From Nannocystis sp. RBIL2 (GTDB lineage: Bacteria; Myxococcota_A; Polyangia; Nannocystales; Nannocystaceae), in assembly GCF_026626745.1 (NCBI RefSeq), contig NZ_JAPNJW010000002.1:3248151-3312150 (forward strand): a stretch of 64,000 nt of DNA, written 5' to 3'. The stretch's first letter is position 1. Each line of letters starts with the position of its first letter. Shown here piece by piece: positions 7,972 to 16,422 of the stretch. Made by a program: the position numbers and the translations under genes. The notes under the pieces are model-generated. The model did no database searches and was not told the DNA's origin. It saw nothing but the letters and a program-made list of their open reading frames with translations.

Positions 7972-9804
7972 TCAGCCGCAGGTGAAGAGATGGTGCAGCT
8001 TGCCGCCGTTCTGGCTCTCGGGGAATTTGGCCTTTTTCAATTTGCTGCCGAGACAGTCGACGAAATACGGGTCCGAGATGCCGATCATCTCATGGCTCGC
8101 CGTCCCTTCGCTGGTAATGGAGACGACCAGCGTGGCGCTCCGTCCCCGAGGAACTCCCCAATTGAGGCATTCTTTCTCGATCCTCCTGAATATCCCGCTG
8201 ACGTCACGCTCGGTGAGCACCGCAGGCCGCGGGTCGAGGACCGGAGGCTCGGGCTCCGGCTTGCGCGGCGAGGGCCGAGGCTTCGCAGGGCGGTTAGGCG
8301 TCGCAGATTTTTTGGCCTCGCTCGTCTTCTCGATAGACGGACCCGGCGCCGGCTGAGGCGGCGCGAGGGGAGTCGAGGGTGGAGCCGGATCTCCCAGAAC
8401 CGGGGGAGACGGGCTCTCCGGCGCCGGGGCTAGAGATGGTTCTGGCGCCGAGACTGGCGCAGGTTTGTTGGCAGAGGGTTCCTCGACCTCGACGGAGGGA
8501 GCGTCGAGGGCAGCCTCGACCTCCGGAGTCGGACGCGCGGTCACCTGCCATACCACCGCGACAAGGGCCATGGCTGCGGCCAAGGAGCCGGCAACCAGCG
8601 AAGTTCGTCCCGGTCCCCGCTTCGCCGGCGTGACCTCGGTGGTCGCGACCGGCCCTCGTCCAGCAGAGATGGCGCCTTTCGGTTTGAGCGGCACCACCCG
8701 CGGGCGATCCGTTATGGTGGGAGCCGGCTCGCCGTCCATGGGCGCATTGTCGGCAGGAGGGGTGGTCACCGAGGCAAGCGAACGGACGGCGATCGGAGCG
8801 ACGGGCGCCGGCGAACTGCTGGGGGGCGGAGTCCGGCCGGCCGGGGTGCTGTCGGCCGGGAGAATGCGCTTGCGTATCAACGTCGGCTCGTGGTCCTCCC
8901 TGTCGGTGCTGCTCGACTCCTCGGTGAGACTGACGAGAGTTGCAGCGATTTCCCCGCGCAACGCGGCCATGCTGGGCGTTCGTGAGTTCAATTCCGGCGC
9001 GAGCGCGCGTAGCACCAGCGCGTCGACCTCGGCGGGAATCTCTCGGTCGGGGGCGCGCTCGCTGGGAGGCCGCGGGCCGCGTCGGGACTGTTCGACTGCG
9101 ACCTCGAGGTGAGAGCCACGGAACGGCGTTTCGCCGGTGATGAGCTTGTAGAGCAGGACACCGAGGGCGTAGATGTCGACCCGTGCATCCGGCGGTTCGC
9201 CGCGGTACATCTCGGGCGCCATGTACTCGGCGGTCCCCATCCATACACCGGTGGCTGTCTTCGGGACCCGCGCGTCCTTGTCCGCTGCAGCGGTGAATTT
9301 GGCGATGCCGAAGTCGAGGACCTTGATGAAATCGGGATCGCCACGCGACGTCGTCCGGACACAATTGGAAGGCTTGATGTCGCGGTGGATGATCCCGCGT
9401 GCGTGCGCAGCCTCGAGGGCGGCGGCGACCTGAGCGGTCATTCTCAGGGCGCGTTCCCAGTGAATCACCCCTTCGCGCCGCAGCAGGTCCGCCAGACTCT
9501 CGCCCGAGATCGCCTCCATCACCATGTACACGAGGCCAGGCTCCGGGCAGGCGAAGTCCTTGATCTGGACGACGTTATCGTGGCGAATCCGAATAGCGGC
9601 CTGAGCCTCCAACAAGAATCGCTCCACCCACTCCGGATCGAAGGCGAAGCGCGGGCTCAGCACTTTCACCGCACAGACCTCACCGAGATACACATGCTCC
9701 GCGAGATATACGGCCCCCATACCGCCGACACCGATCAGCTCGAGAAGCCTGTAACGGTTCTCGAAGACCTGCCCGAGCCGGCCCATGGGCTCATCTGTCC
9801 GCAT
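7972..9804 (-). CDS. transmembrane Ser/Thr protein kinase (Hanks type)
   Basis: A 610-residue PknB-like kinase. The kinase domain spans about residues 15-285: glycine loop GVGGMGAVY, VK lysine in CAVKVL, catalytic HRDIKPSN, DFG in VLDFGIAKF, and an APE-like MAPEMY. A Pro/Ser-rich juxtamembrane stretch leads to one membrane segment (about residues 405-425, SLAAAMALVAVVWQV). An external Pro-rich spacer is followed by a C-terminal domain of about 85 residues resembling AgmX/TonB-C-like folds, with two Cys. All catalytic residues are present. Start ATG 9804 or 9786 are both possible. It is convergent with the propeller lipoprotein. Confidence 0.9.
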   Translation of the reverse strand: MRTDEPMGRLGQVFENRYRLLELIGVGGMGAVYLAEHVYLGEVCAVKVLSPRFAFDPEWVERFLLEAQAAIRIRHDNVVQIKDFACPEPGLVYMVMEAISGESLADLLRREGVIHWERALRMTAQVAAALEAAHARGIIHRDIKPSNCVRTTSRGDPDFIKVLDFGIAKFTAAADKDARVPKTATGVWMGTAEYMAPEMYRGEPPDARVDIYALGVLLYKLITGETPFRGSHLEVAVEQSRRGPRPPSERAPDREIPAEVDALVLRALAPELNSRTPSMAALRGEIAATLVSLTEESSSTDREDHEPTLIRKRILPADSTPAGRTPPPSSSPAPVAPIAVRSLASVTTPPADNAPMDGEPAPTITDRPRVVPLKPKGAISAGRGPVATTEVTPAKRGPGRTSLVAGSLAAAMALVAVVWQVTARPTPEVEAALDAPSVEVEEPSANKPAPVSAPEPSLAPAPESPSPPVLGDPAPPSTPLAPPQPAPGPSIEKTSEAKKSATPNRPAKPRPSPRKPEPEPPVLDPRPAVLTERDVSGIFRRIEKECLNWGVPRGRSATLVVSITSEGTASHEMIGISDPYFVDCLGSKLKKAKFPESQNGGKLHHLFTCG

Positions 9805-10217
9805 TCGTCCCTCCCAGAGTATTCTAACCCCAATGCGGCGGGGTGCGGCTGATCAGGGCGCCGCGCGGATCCGCTTCTTGAAGCGAGCAGATGGCATGAA
9901 AACGACGATTCAAGCCAGTGAGCGCACCGCTCCCGTCAATACGTCCGCCGTCCTCGAATCCCCTTCAAGCCCCCAATCTCCCCGCGCAGCCACTTCCCTT
10001 CGACGCCCTGGCGTCATCCGGGTCGAACTCGAGCTCGGGCCAGGGATTCGTGCGCGAATTTCCAGCGGTCCAGCGCCCCATCTCGGACATGCTCCGAGGA
10101 GCGGAGCCCGCCGCTCGGCTGGCTCTCGAGGCGCACAGGCACGCGCACACGGGCGGCCGGCGGTCCGCGTGCGGACCCCGGTCGATCCTCAAGTGCGGTC
10201 GGCGAGGCGCGACCGAC
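9805..10217. other. intergenic stretch without a supported gene
   Basis: About 410 bases upstream of the kinase gene. Several open frames exist on both strands, but none shows a convincing start, domain or protein-like composition. It must hold the promoter of the kinase gene. No repeat was noticed. Confidence 0.5.
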
Positions 10218-10592
10218 TCACGGCCACACGTTGGTGCCCGGCGCCCCGGCGAGCGGGCGGCGGGCGTTGATGATGCAGAAGCGCTGGCCGGTCGGCGCCT
10301 CCATCACCACCCAGCGCGGCCCCTTGGCGATTTGCCGGGCGCCGAGGCGCTCGAGCCGGGCGACCTCGGCCGGCTGATCGTCGGTCTCGATGTCGAGGTG
10401 GAGGCGGCTCGCATGACTGACCCGCTGGACCTCGATGTGCAGGTCGCGAGCGCTGGCGTCGAGCACCGCGTACCCGTTGCCGTCGTCGCCCTCGGAGGCC
10501 ATGCCGAGCGCGCGACTCCAGAACGCGGCGGCGTCGTCGGGCGGGGTGTCCTGACAATCGATGATGAATCCGGCGAGGCGGCTGTGGTGCAT
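10218..10592 (-). CDS. VOC/glyoxalase-like domain protein
   Basis: A 124-residue single-domain protein of the vicinal-oxygen-chelate superfamily. It has the pattern FIIDCQDTPPDDAAAFWSRALG at the N-terminus, a His-containing LHLDIETDD strand starting the second beta-alpha-beta-beta-beta unit, and ends in MEAPTGQRFCII. Members include glyoxalases, dioxygenases and resistance proteins; which one cannot be told. It is followed on the same strand by the Nudix gene lying upstream at 10684. Confidence 0.8.
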   Translation of the reverse strand: MHHSRLAGFIIDCQDTPPDDAAAFWSRALGMASEGDDGNGYAVLDASARDLHIEVQRVSHASRLHLDIETDDQPAEVARLERLGARQIAKGPRWVVMEAPTGQRFCIINARRPLAGAPGTNVWP

Positions 10593-10683
10593 CGCCCGGG
10601 TGTACCAGAGTCGGCGACGCGTCGACCACCGGCCGGGCGCGAGCTACTGCTTTGATCGGCGAGCGGGCTCGACAGGCCGCGGC

Positions 10684-11130
10684 TCAGCGACGGTGCCCGT
10701 AATAAAACCGCGGGAAGGCGCGGGCCTGAAACTCGGCGATCAGGTCGCGCGGGAAGAACGGCAAGGTGTGCAGCTCGGCCAGGGGGACCCAGACGAGGCC
10801 GATCTGCGACGGATCGGGCGCGAGCATCTGCAGGGTCTGGCCGGGCAGCAGGCGGCCGTACACGAACACCTCGACCTGATGAAAGCCGCGCGGCAAGTTG
10901 GTGACGGTCAGGCGGTCGGCGATGATCTCGCGGATGAAGGCGACCGCGCCGAACTCGGCCTGCACGCCGAGCTCCTCGCGCAGCTCGCGGTGAAAGGCCT
11001 CCTCGATCGTCTCGTTCTCGTCGACCCCGCCGCCGGGGGTCACGTACCACGACTCGTTCGCGTCCTGGAATTGCTCGAGCAAGATCTTGTCGTCCTCGAT
11101 GAGGATGGCGCGGACGGCGAGACGCGGCAT
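10684..11130 (-). CDS. Nudix hydrolase
   Basis: A 148-residue Nudix-fold protein with a complete Nudix box from the double-Gly of PGGG to REELGV, matching Gx5Ex7REUxEExGU. It hydrolyses a nucleoside diphosphate linked to another moiety; the substrate is unknown. The frame opens at 11184, but ATG 11130 (MPRLAVRAI) begins right at the first beta strand and is preferred. It lies 91 bases upstream of the VOC gene on the same strand and may be co-transcribed. Confidence 0.88.
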   Translation of the reverse strand: MPRLAVRAILIEDDKILLEQFQDANESWYVTPGGGVDENETIEEAFHRELREELGVQAEFGAVAFIREIIADRLTVTNLPRGFHQVEVFVYGRLLPGQTLQMLAPDPSQIGLVWVPLAELHTLPFFPRDLIAEFQARAFPRFYYGHRR

Positions 11131-11347
11131 GGCGAGACCTACGATACCCGCTCGCCGCTCACGACGGTACCGGTGATGGCCCATCTTTGAATGACACTCG
11201 GCGCCCGGCGCCGCGACCCGGCGATGAATTTCGGGCGGTGGGCAGGCCGTCGGTCACGGCGGTGGCGTCGCGGGTCATCGGTCGCGCAGAGAGAGGCTCA
11301 AGGCGTCGTCGTTCCACCGGAACGAAGCCCGCGGCAGACGGCGAGCC

Positions 11348-12301
11348 TCACGCGCGCGCTCGACGGCCGCGCTTGCTCGCCGGGCGCGGGCTCGCCAGCG
11401 CGGCGATCACCAGCTCGCGGAACGCCCGCGCCCCCGCGTCGAGGTGCGTGCGCTCGTGCCACACCAGGTCGATCGAGAACGCCATCGGCGGGCCCGGCAG
11501 CGCCAGCGGCGTGAGCGGCAGGACGGGCGCCAGCGCCTCGGCGACCCGGCGCGGCAGGCCGCACGCGTAGTCGGAGTTGGCGGCGACCACCGCGGCGGCG
11601 AGGAAGCTCGGCACCACCACCGCGACGTCGAACGCGAGACGCTCGCCGGCCAGCCACGCCCGCGCCGCGCGGTGACCGATGCCGCCGCGGCCGAGCGCGA
11701 GATGGATGTCGACGTGACGCAGCGACGCCCACACCTCGCGCGTGACCGGCTTGCCGGCGGCCGGGTGACCTTGGCGGACCAGCAGCACACCTGCCTCTTC
11801 GTACAGGTGATGCGAATGCTGCCCGGACTGCGGCGCGGTGGCGGGAGCGACCGCCGCGTCGACCTCGCCGCCCGCGAGCCCGCCCACCGCCTCGAAGTGA
11901 TCGATGCTGACGATCCGCAGCTGCGCCCGCGGCATCGCGGCCGCGAACGCCCGGGCCACCCGCGGGAGGTCGCAGATCTGGTGGGCGTCGGACAGCGCGA
12001 GCGCGAAGCTGCGGGTGGTGGTGGCCGGGTCGAACCGCTCGTTGCCGGCGACCACGCGCTCGAGCTCGCGGACCGCCGCGCGCAGGTGCGGCGCCAGCTC
12101 GAGCGCCCGCGGCGTCGGCACCAGCCCGCGCCCGCTGCGGACCACCAGCGGGTCGCCGAGCTGCGCCCGCAGCTTGGCCAGCGAGTTGCTGACCGCTGAC
12201 GGCGTGACGTGCAGCCGCCGCGCCGCCGCGGCCGCGCTGCGCTCGACGAGCACGGTGTGGAGCACGAGAAGCAGGTTGAGGTCGAGCGCCGCGATGTTCA
12301 C
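11348..12301 (-). CDS. LysR-family transcriptional regulator
   Basis: A 317-residue LTTR of normal length. The N-terminal winged HTH (LDLNLLLVLHTVLVERSAAA, then the recognition helix SAVSNSLAKLRAQLGDPLV) is followed by a periplasmic-binding-protein-like effector domain from about residue 90. The order of features (RSGRGLVPTPRA, LALSDAHQI) resembles the NodD/NahR/LinR subgroup that responds to aromatic ligands. It is divergent from an FAD monooxygenase at 12382, and the 80-base gap should hold the shared operator. Confidence 0.9.
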   Translation of the reverse strand: MNIAALDLNLLLVLHTVLVERSAAAAARRLHVTPSAVSNSLAKLRAQLGDPLVVRSGRGLVPTPRALELAPHLRAAVRELERVVAGNERFDPATTTRSFALALSDAHQICDLPRVARAFAAAMPRAQLRIVSIDHFEAVGGLAGGEVDAAVAPATAPQSGQHSHHLYEEAGVLLVRQGHPAAGKPVTREVWASLRHVDIHLALGRGGIGHRAARAWLAGERLAFDVAVVVPSFLAAAVVAANSDYACGLPRRVAEALAPVLPLTPLALPGPPMAFSIDLVWHERTHLDAGARAFRELVIAALASPRPASKRGRRARA

Positions 12302-12381
12302 TACCAGTGATGTTTACCGTCACGATTCGTCACTTGCAATGATTGTCGTGGGAGCGAATCCTCGCGCTCAGGAGGTGCGAA

Positions 12382-13581
12382 GTGACAATTTCGATGCGTG
12401 CGCCGCTCCAGCGAGCGCTGGTGGTCGGCGGCGGGGTGGCCGGGCCGACCGTGGCGATGTTCCTGCGTCGGCTCGGGGTCCAGGTCGCGGTGCTGGAGGC
12501 CCGCAGCGAGGCGGCCGGCGACGCCGGGGCGTTCCTCGGCCTGGCGCCCAACGGGCTGCAGGTGCTGGCGGAGCTGGGCCTGGGCGCGGAGGTCCGCGCT
12601 CGCGGAGCGGCGTGCGCGGGGCTGCGGTTCCTCAACGCCCGCGGCCGCTGCATCGGCGAGATCGATCACCGCGACCACGCGCAGCGGTTCGGCGCGCAGA
12701 TGGTGATGATCCGCCGCGCCGAGCTGCACCGGACGCTGATGGCAGCGGCCACCGAGCGCGGCGCCGACTGTCGCTTCGACGCCAGGGTCGTGGCGCTCGC
12801 CGAGCGGCCCGGCGAGGTCGTCGCGCGGCTCGAGAGCGGCGAGGCGCTGGCGGCCGACGTCCTGCTCGGCTGCGACGGCGTGCGCTCGCGCGTGCGGGCG
12901 CTGGCGCTGCCGTCATCGCCGGCGCCCGCCTTCACCGGCCTGTGCGACATCGGCGGCTTCGCCCGCTGCCCCGGCGCGCCGCTGGAGCCCGGGTGGACCG
13001 TGATGACCTTCGGCCGCCGCGCCTTCTTCGGCGCGTTCGCGGCGCCCGGCGGCGAGGTGTGGTGGTTCCACAACAACGGGGCGCGCGAGACGATGCAGGT
13101 CGTCGACCCCGAGCAGCGGCGCGCGTCGATCCTGGCCCTGCACGCCGGCGACCCGCCGTGGATCGCCGACGTCGTGCGCGCGACGCCGACGCTGCTCGGC
13201 CCGTGGGCGCTCCACGACATCATGACCCTGCCGCGCTGGCACGCCGGCCGCGTGTGCCTGCTCGGCGACGCTGCCCACGCGACGTCGCCGTCGGCCGGCC
13301 AGGGCGCCTCGCTGGCGCTCGAGGACGCCCTGGTGCTGGCGCGGTGCCTCCGCGACGCCGCCGATCCTCCGGCCGCCTTCGCCCGCTTCGAGCAAGAGCG
13401 CCGCGTCCGCGTCGAGGCCGTCGTCCGCCAGGCGCGTAAGAACGGCGACGGCAAGGCCCCCGCAGGCCCGCTGGCGGCCTGGTTCCGCGACCGCATGCTG
13501 CCGCTGTTCCTCCGCCTCGGCGCCGCCGCGCAGGCGCGCTTCTACGAGCACCGCGTCGAGTGGTCACCGCCGGCGGAGTGA
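12382..13581 (+). CDS. FAD-dependent monooxygenase (PHBH/UbiH family)
   Basis: A 399-residue group A flavin monooxygenase. It has the dinucleotide-binding VGGGVAGPTVAMFL with the acidic end LEARSE, the DG motif LLGCDGVRSRVR, and the second FAD motif GDAAHATSPSAGQGASLALEDA. A GTG at 12382 lies 6 bases after AGGAGG (12370-12375) and is in frame with the ATG at 12394, so GTG is the better start. Such enzymes hydroxylate aromatic or polyketide substrates using NAD(P)H. It is probably the target of the divergent LysR regulator. Confidence 0.88.
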   Translation: MTISMRAPLQRALVVGGGVAGPTVAMFLRRLGVQVAVLEARSEAAGDAGAFLGLAPNGLQVLAELGLGAEVRARGAACAGLRFLNARGRCIGEIDHRDHAQRFGAQMVMIRRAELHRTLMAAATERGADCRFDARVVALAERPGEVVARLESGEALAADVLLGCDGVRSRVRALALPSSPAPAFTGLCDIGGFARCPGAPLEPGWTVMTFGRRAFFGAFAAPGGEVWWFHNNGARETMQVVDPEQRRASILALHAGDPPWIADVVRATPTLLGPWALHDIMTLPRWHAGRVCLLGDAAHATSPSAGQGASLALEDALVLARCLRDAADPPAAFARFEQERRVRVEAVVRQARKNGDGKAPAGPLAAWFRDRMLPLFLRLGAAAQARFYEHRVEWSPPAE

Positions 13582-13604
13582 CGCCGGCGAGCGGCGGAGG
13601 AACA

Positions 13605-13908
13605 CGTCCTCGGGGACGGCCAGCCGTGACCTCAGGACCCCGGGGACAAGCGCGGAAGGCAGCCGCCGCCACGACCACCTGTCCTCGGGGACACACGCCA
13701 GAAACCCCTCGAACGCATGCCCGCGAGACGACGCGCCGAAGGTCGCCGCGAGCGCGACGACATGTCCTCGGAGACATGCGAGGAAGCTACAGCCGCTGCA
13801 ATCACCTGTCCTCGGGGACATGATCCGAAGACTGCCGCAAGCGCCCCCCTATGTCCTCGAGGACATCCTCGTCAGCCGCCGGCAGGACCCCATGTCCTCG
13901 GGGACATG
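13605..13908. repeat. cluster of TGTCC-TCGG-GGACA palindromes
   Basis: Seven short palindromes lie in 300 bases between the monooxygenase and the AraC gene: 13605-13618, about 13635-13647 (degenerate), 13680-13693, 13761-13778, 13807-13820, 13851-13866 and 13891-13908. The best copy is CATGTCCTCGGGGACATG. Arms are 5-7 bases around a 4-base core (TCGG or TCGA). Spacing is irregular (about 30-80 bases) and the spacers are unrelated, so this is not a CRISPR. No gene is supported from 13582 to 13984. Confidence 0.8.
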
Positions 13909-13984
13909 CGAGGAGGGCAAACACCGAGGCTCTGACGGCATGCCCCTTACGACATGTCCTTTCCGATCCCCCTTGTAAAAACCG

Positions 13985-14890
13985 TCACGCCCGCCGCAGC
14001 GCCCGGCGGTAGGCCTGGGGCGCGGTGCCGCGGGCGCGGACGAACGCGCGGGTGAACGCGGGCTCGCTGGCGTAGCCGACGCGGGCGGCGATCGCCTTGA
14101 TCGGCGCGTCGGTGGTCGCGAGCAGGCTGGCGGCGCGGTCGAGGCGCAGGCGGCGGAGGTAGCTGCCGACCGGCTCGCCGAGCAGCGCGGTGGTGCGGGC
14201 GGCCAGCACCGAGCGCGACATCCCGACCTGGGCCGCCAGCTCGCCGAGCTCCCACGGCTTCTCGGGCTCGGCGCGCAGGCGCAGCAGCGCGGCGACAAGT
14301 CGGTCGTCGCGCAGCGCCTCGGCCCCCGGCAGCGACGCGCTCTCGGCCCGCAGCGCCTGGGCGAACAGCGCCTGCGCCCACGAGGCGGTGATCGTCTCGC
14401 GCAGCGCCGGCGACAGCGCGCGGGCCCGGCCGAGCAGCGCCAGAGTGTCCGCCAGCCAGCGCCCGAGCTCGCGGTCGTCGCGGGTGATGTGCACGACCGC
14501 CGGCAGCAGCGACAGCCACGGCGCGTCGGCGTGATCGATCTGCAGGTCGACCGTCACCAAAGTGGTCGTCGGCGTCGCCTCGCTGGCCCACGCGTCGGCC
14601 GCAGTCTGCTGCATGCCCACGCAGGCGCTGCCGTCGCGCGGCACCAGCGTCGCGGCGCTGTCGCGGATCACGTGCTCGTCGGCGCGCGGCAGGAAGGCCA
14701 GCTCACCTGGCCCGAGAGACATGCGCGCCCCGGCCACCTCCAGCTCGCCCCCGCCGTGCAGCGCGGCGTACAGCTTGGCGCTGCCGCGGCTGGCCCGGCG
14801 GTGCTTGCCCCACCGCCCGCCGAGCTCGAGGCTGGTGACCTCGCTGCCGAGGACGACGAGGGAGCGCGCCAGGGCGTCGAGCTCGGTCAT
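13985..14890 (-). CDS. AraC-family transcriptional regulator (cupin N-domain)
   Basis: A 301-residue regulator. An N-terminal cupin-like ligand domain (about residues 15-190) is followed by two HTH units: WELGELAAQVGMSRSVLAAR, and IKAIAARVGYASEPAFTRAF with the classic AraC signature. The frame opens at 15097, but ATG 14890 (MTELDALARS) avoids overlap with the divergent promoter and fits the family length. The divergent SnoaL-like/NmrA-like pair is the likely target, with a 21-bp-spaced direct repeat between them. Confidence 0.88.
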   Translation of the reverse strand: MTELDALARSLVVLGSEVTSLELGGRWGKHRRASRGSAKLYAALHGGGELEVAGARMSLGPGELAFLPRADEHVIRDSAATLVPRDGSACVGMQQTAADAWASEATPTTTLVTVDLQIDHADAPWLSLLPAVVHITRDDRELGRWLADTLALLGRARALSPALRETITASWAQALFAQALRAESASLPGAEALRDDRLVAALLRLRAEPEKPWELGELAAQVGMSRSVLAARTTALLGEPVGSYLRRLRLDRAASLLATTDAPIKAIAARVGYASEPAFTRAFVRARGTAPQAYRRALRRA

Positions 14891-14955
14891 CGCCCCGGAG
14901 CATAACCCACGCGGGCGCGAGCCGGCCGAAACCGGCCCGCAGCTGGCACCTCGGC

Positions 14956-14992
14956 CGATCCGGACGCGCGGATCGGCGATCCGGACGCGCGG
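14956..14992. promoter_or_regulatory. direct repeat, candidate AraC binding site
   Basis: CGATCCGGACGCGCGG occurs exactly twice, at 14956-14971 and 14977-14992, a period of 21 bases (two helical turns). It ends 28 bases before the SnoaL-like start. AraC-type activators commonly bind two direct half-sites with this spacing. Confidence 0.6.
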
Positions 14993-15020
14993 TGCAGCCG
15001 CCCGAACTAGCTTGGCCGGC

Positions 15021-15467
15021 ATGCAACACCCCGACACCGAACCCATGCGCGCCGCCGCAGCGCTCGCGGCGCACCTCGAGTGGATCGCCCGCGACATCGA
15101 GCGCTGGCTGCAGCTGTTCGCCGACGACGCAGTCGTCGAGTTCCCCTACGCCGTCCGCCTCGGGATGCCGCCGCGGCTCGCGGGCAAGCCGGCGATCGCG
15201 GCCTACTTCCGGCGCACGCCGGCGGTCTTCCGCGACCTGCGATTCTCCGACCTGCGCGTGTACCCCACCACCGATCCCGACGTGATCCTCGCCGAGGTCC
15301 ACGGCTCGGCCACCCTCGCCCCCACCGGCGAGGCCTACGAGCAGGACTACGTGATGATCCTCGAGTGCAAGGACGGGCGGATCGTCCGCTACCGCGAATA
15401 CTGGGACCCGACCGCGACCAGCAGCTTCCGCCAGGGCAGCGTCCGCGACGCGCTGGGAGGTGAGTGA
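15021..15467 (+). CDS. SnoaL-like/NTF2-fold protein
   Basis: A 148-residue protein of the NTF2/SnoaL-like fold. It has a long N-terminal helix, FADDAVVEFPYA, GKPAIAAYFRRTP, and C-terminal strands DYVMILECKDGRIVRYREYWDP. These motifs are typical of SnoaL-like proteins paired with NmrA or SDR partners. ATG 15021 is chosen because it begins the fold. It overlaps the next gene by one base (TGATG), so the two are translationally coupled. Confidence 0.82.
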   Translation: MQHPDTEPMRAAAALAAHLEWIARDIERWLQLFADDAVVEFPYAVRLGMPPRLAGKPAIAAYFRRTPAVFRDLRFSDLRVYPTTDPDVILAEVHGSATLAPTGEAYEQDYVMILECKDGRIVRYREYWDPTATSSFRQGSVRDALGGE

Positions 15468-16288
15468 TGCGCGTGCTCGTCACCGGCGGCACCGGCAAGA
15501 CCGGCAGCGCGGTCGCTCGCGGCCTGCGGGCCCGCGACGTCGCGGTCACGATCGGCAGCCGCGCTCCTCGCGGCCCCGATCAGGTCCGCTTCGACTGGGC
15601 CGACCCATCCACCCATGACGCCGCCCTGGCAGGCGTCGACGCCGTCTACCTGGTCGCGCCCGCGATGGTCCCCGACCCGGAGCGGCTCATGGTGCCGTTC
15701 ATCGACCGCGCCATCGCCCGCGGCGTGCGGCGCTTCGTGCTGCTCAGCTCGTCGGCCATCGACGCCCGCGCGCCCGGCCTCGGCGCGGTGCATGCGGCCC
15801 TGCGAGCGCGCGCGCCGGAGTGGACCGTCCTACGCCCGTCGTGGTTCATGGCGAACTTCGTCGACCCGCAGCACGCGATCGGCAGCGGCATCCGCAGCGA
15901 GCGCGCCTTCGTCAGCGCCAGCGGCCAGGGCCGGGTCGGCTTCATCGATCCGGAGGACATCGCCGCTGTCGCAGTGGCGACATTGCTCGCGCCGGCCGAC
16001 GCGGACCTCATCCTCACCGGCCCCGAGGCGCTGTCCTACGACGAGGCGGCGGCGATCCTCTCGGAGGTGCTCGGCGAGCCCGTCGTGCATCGGGCGATCT
16101 CGGTCGACGAGTGGTGCGCCCGCCTCACCGCCGCGGGCATGCCGGCCGAATACGCGGCGATGCTCGGCGCGCTCGAGCAGGCGATCGCCGGCGGGGCGGA
16201 AGACCGCGTGACCGACGAGGTCCTGCGCCGCACGGGCCGGCCACCGCGCTCGCTGCGGGAGTTCGCCCGCGCGGCGTTCGCCTCGTGA
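15467..16288 (+). CDS. NmrA-like NAD(P)-binding protein
   Basis: A 273-residue Rossmann-fold protein of the NmrA/atypical SDR group. It has an N-terminal TGGTGKTGSAVARGL cofactor loop, VYLVAPAM, FVLLSSSAID and LRPSWFMANF. No YxxxK pair is obvious, in line with NmrA-like quinone reductases or redox sensors. GGGAGG at 15455-15460 precedes ATG 15467; a GTG at 15464 is also in frame. It forms an operon with the SnoaL-like gene under the divergent AraC regulator. Confidence 0.85.
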   Translation: MRVLVTGGTGKTGSAVARGLRARDVAVTIGSRAPRGPDQVRFDWADPSTHDAALAGVDAVYLVAPAMVPDPERLMVPFIDRAIARGVRRFVLLSSSAIDARAPGLGAVHAALRARAPEWTVLRPSWFMANFVDPQHAIGSGIRSERAFVSASGQGRVGFIDPEDIAAVAVATLLAPADADLILTGPEALSYDEAAAILSEVLGEPVVHRAISVDEWCARLTAAGMPAEYAAMLGALEQAIAGGAEDRVTDEVLRRTGRPPRSLREFARAAFAS

Positions 16289-16315
16289 GCGGGCGCTTGC
16301 CCACCAAGTCCGGTA

Positions 16316-16331
16316 CCCAACCACGGTTGGG
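16316..16331. promoter_or_regulatory. palindrome upstream of lipoprotein copy 1
   Basis: CCCAACCACGGTTGGG, a 7-base inverted repeat. It is conserved as CCCAACCGCGGTTGGG in the same place ahead of the second paralogue. It lies about 60 bases upstream of the sigma54-like element and could be an activator site, or only part of the duplicated segment. Confidence 0.45.
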
Positions 16332-16391
16332 GACGCCAACCAGCCCTGCGTCTCGGAGTGACGCAACCCCGGGAAAGAGCCCCGACAGACG

Positions 16392-16406
16392 TGGCACGAC
16401 GCTTGC
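16392..16406 (+). promoter_or_regulatory. sigma54-like -24/-12 promoter, copy 1
   Basis: TGGCACGACGCTTGC matches the sigma54 consensus TGGCAC-N5-TTGC. Sixteen bases separate it from the ATG at 16423, so a start site 12 bases downstream would leave an almost leaderless mRNA. The match is conserved in the second paralogue at 18671-18685. Confidence 0.5.
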
Positions 16407-16422
16407 CTAGGCCCGGCGCATC

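Noticed and set aside
13605-13908. CRISPR array
   Set aside because: Repeats are only 14-18 bases and palindromic; spacer lengths vary from about 15 to 70 and no cas gene is present.
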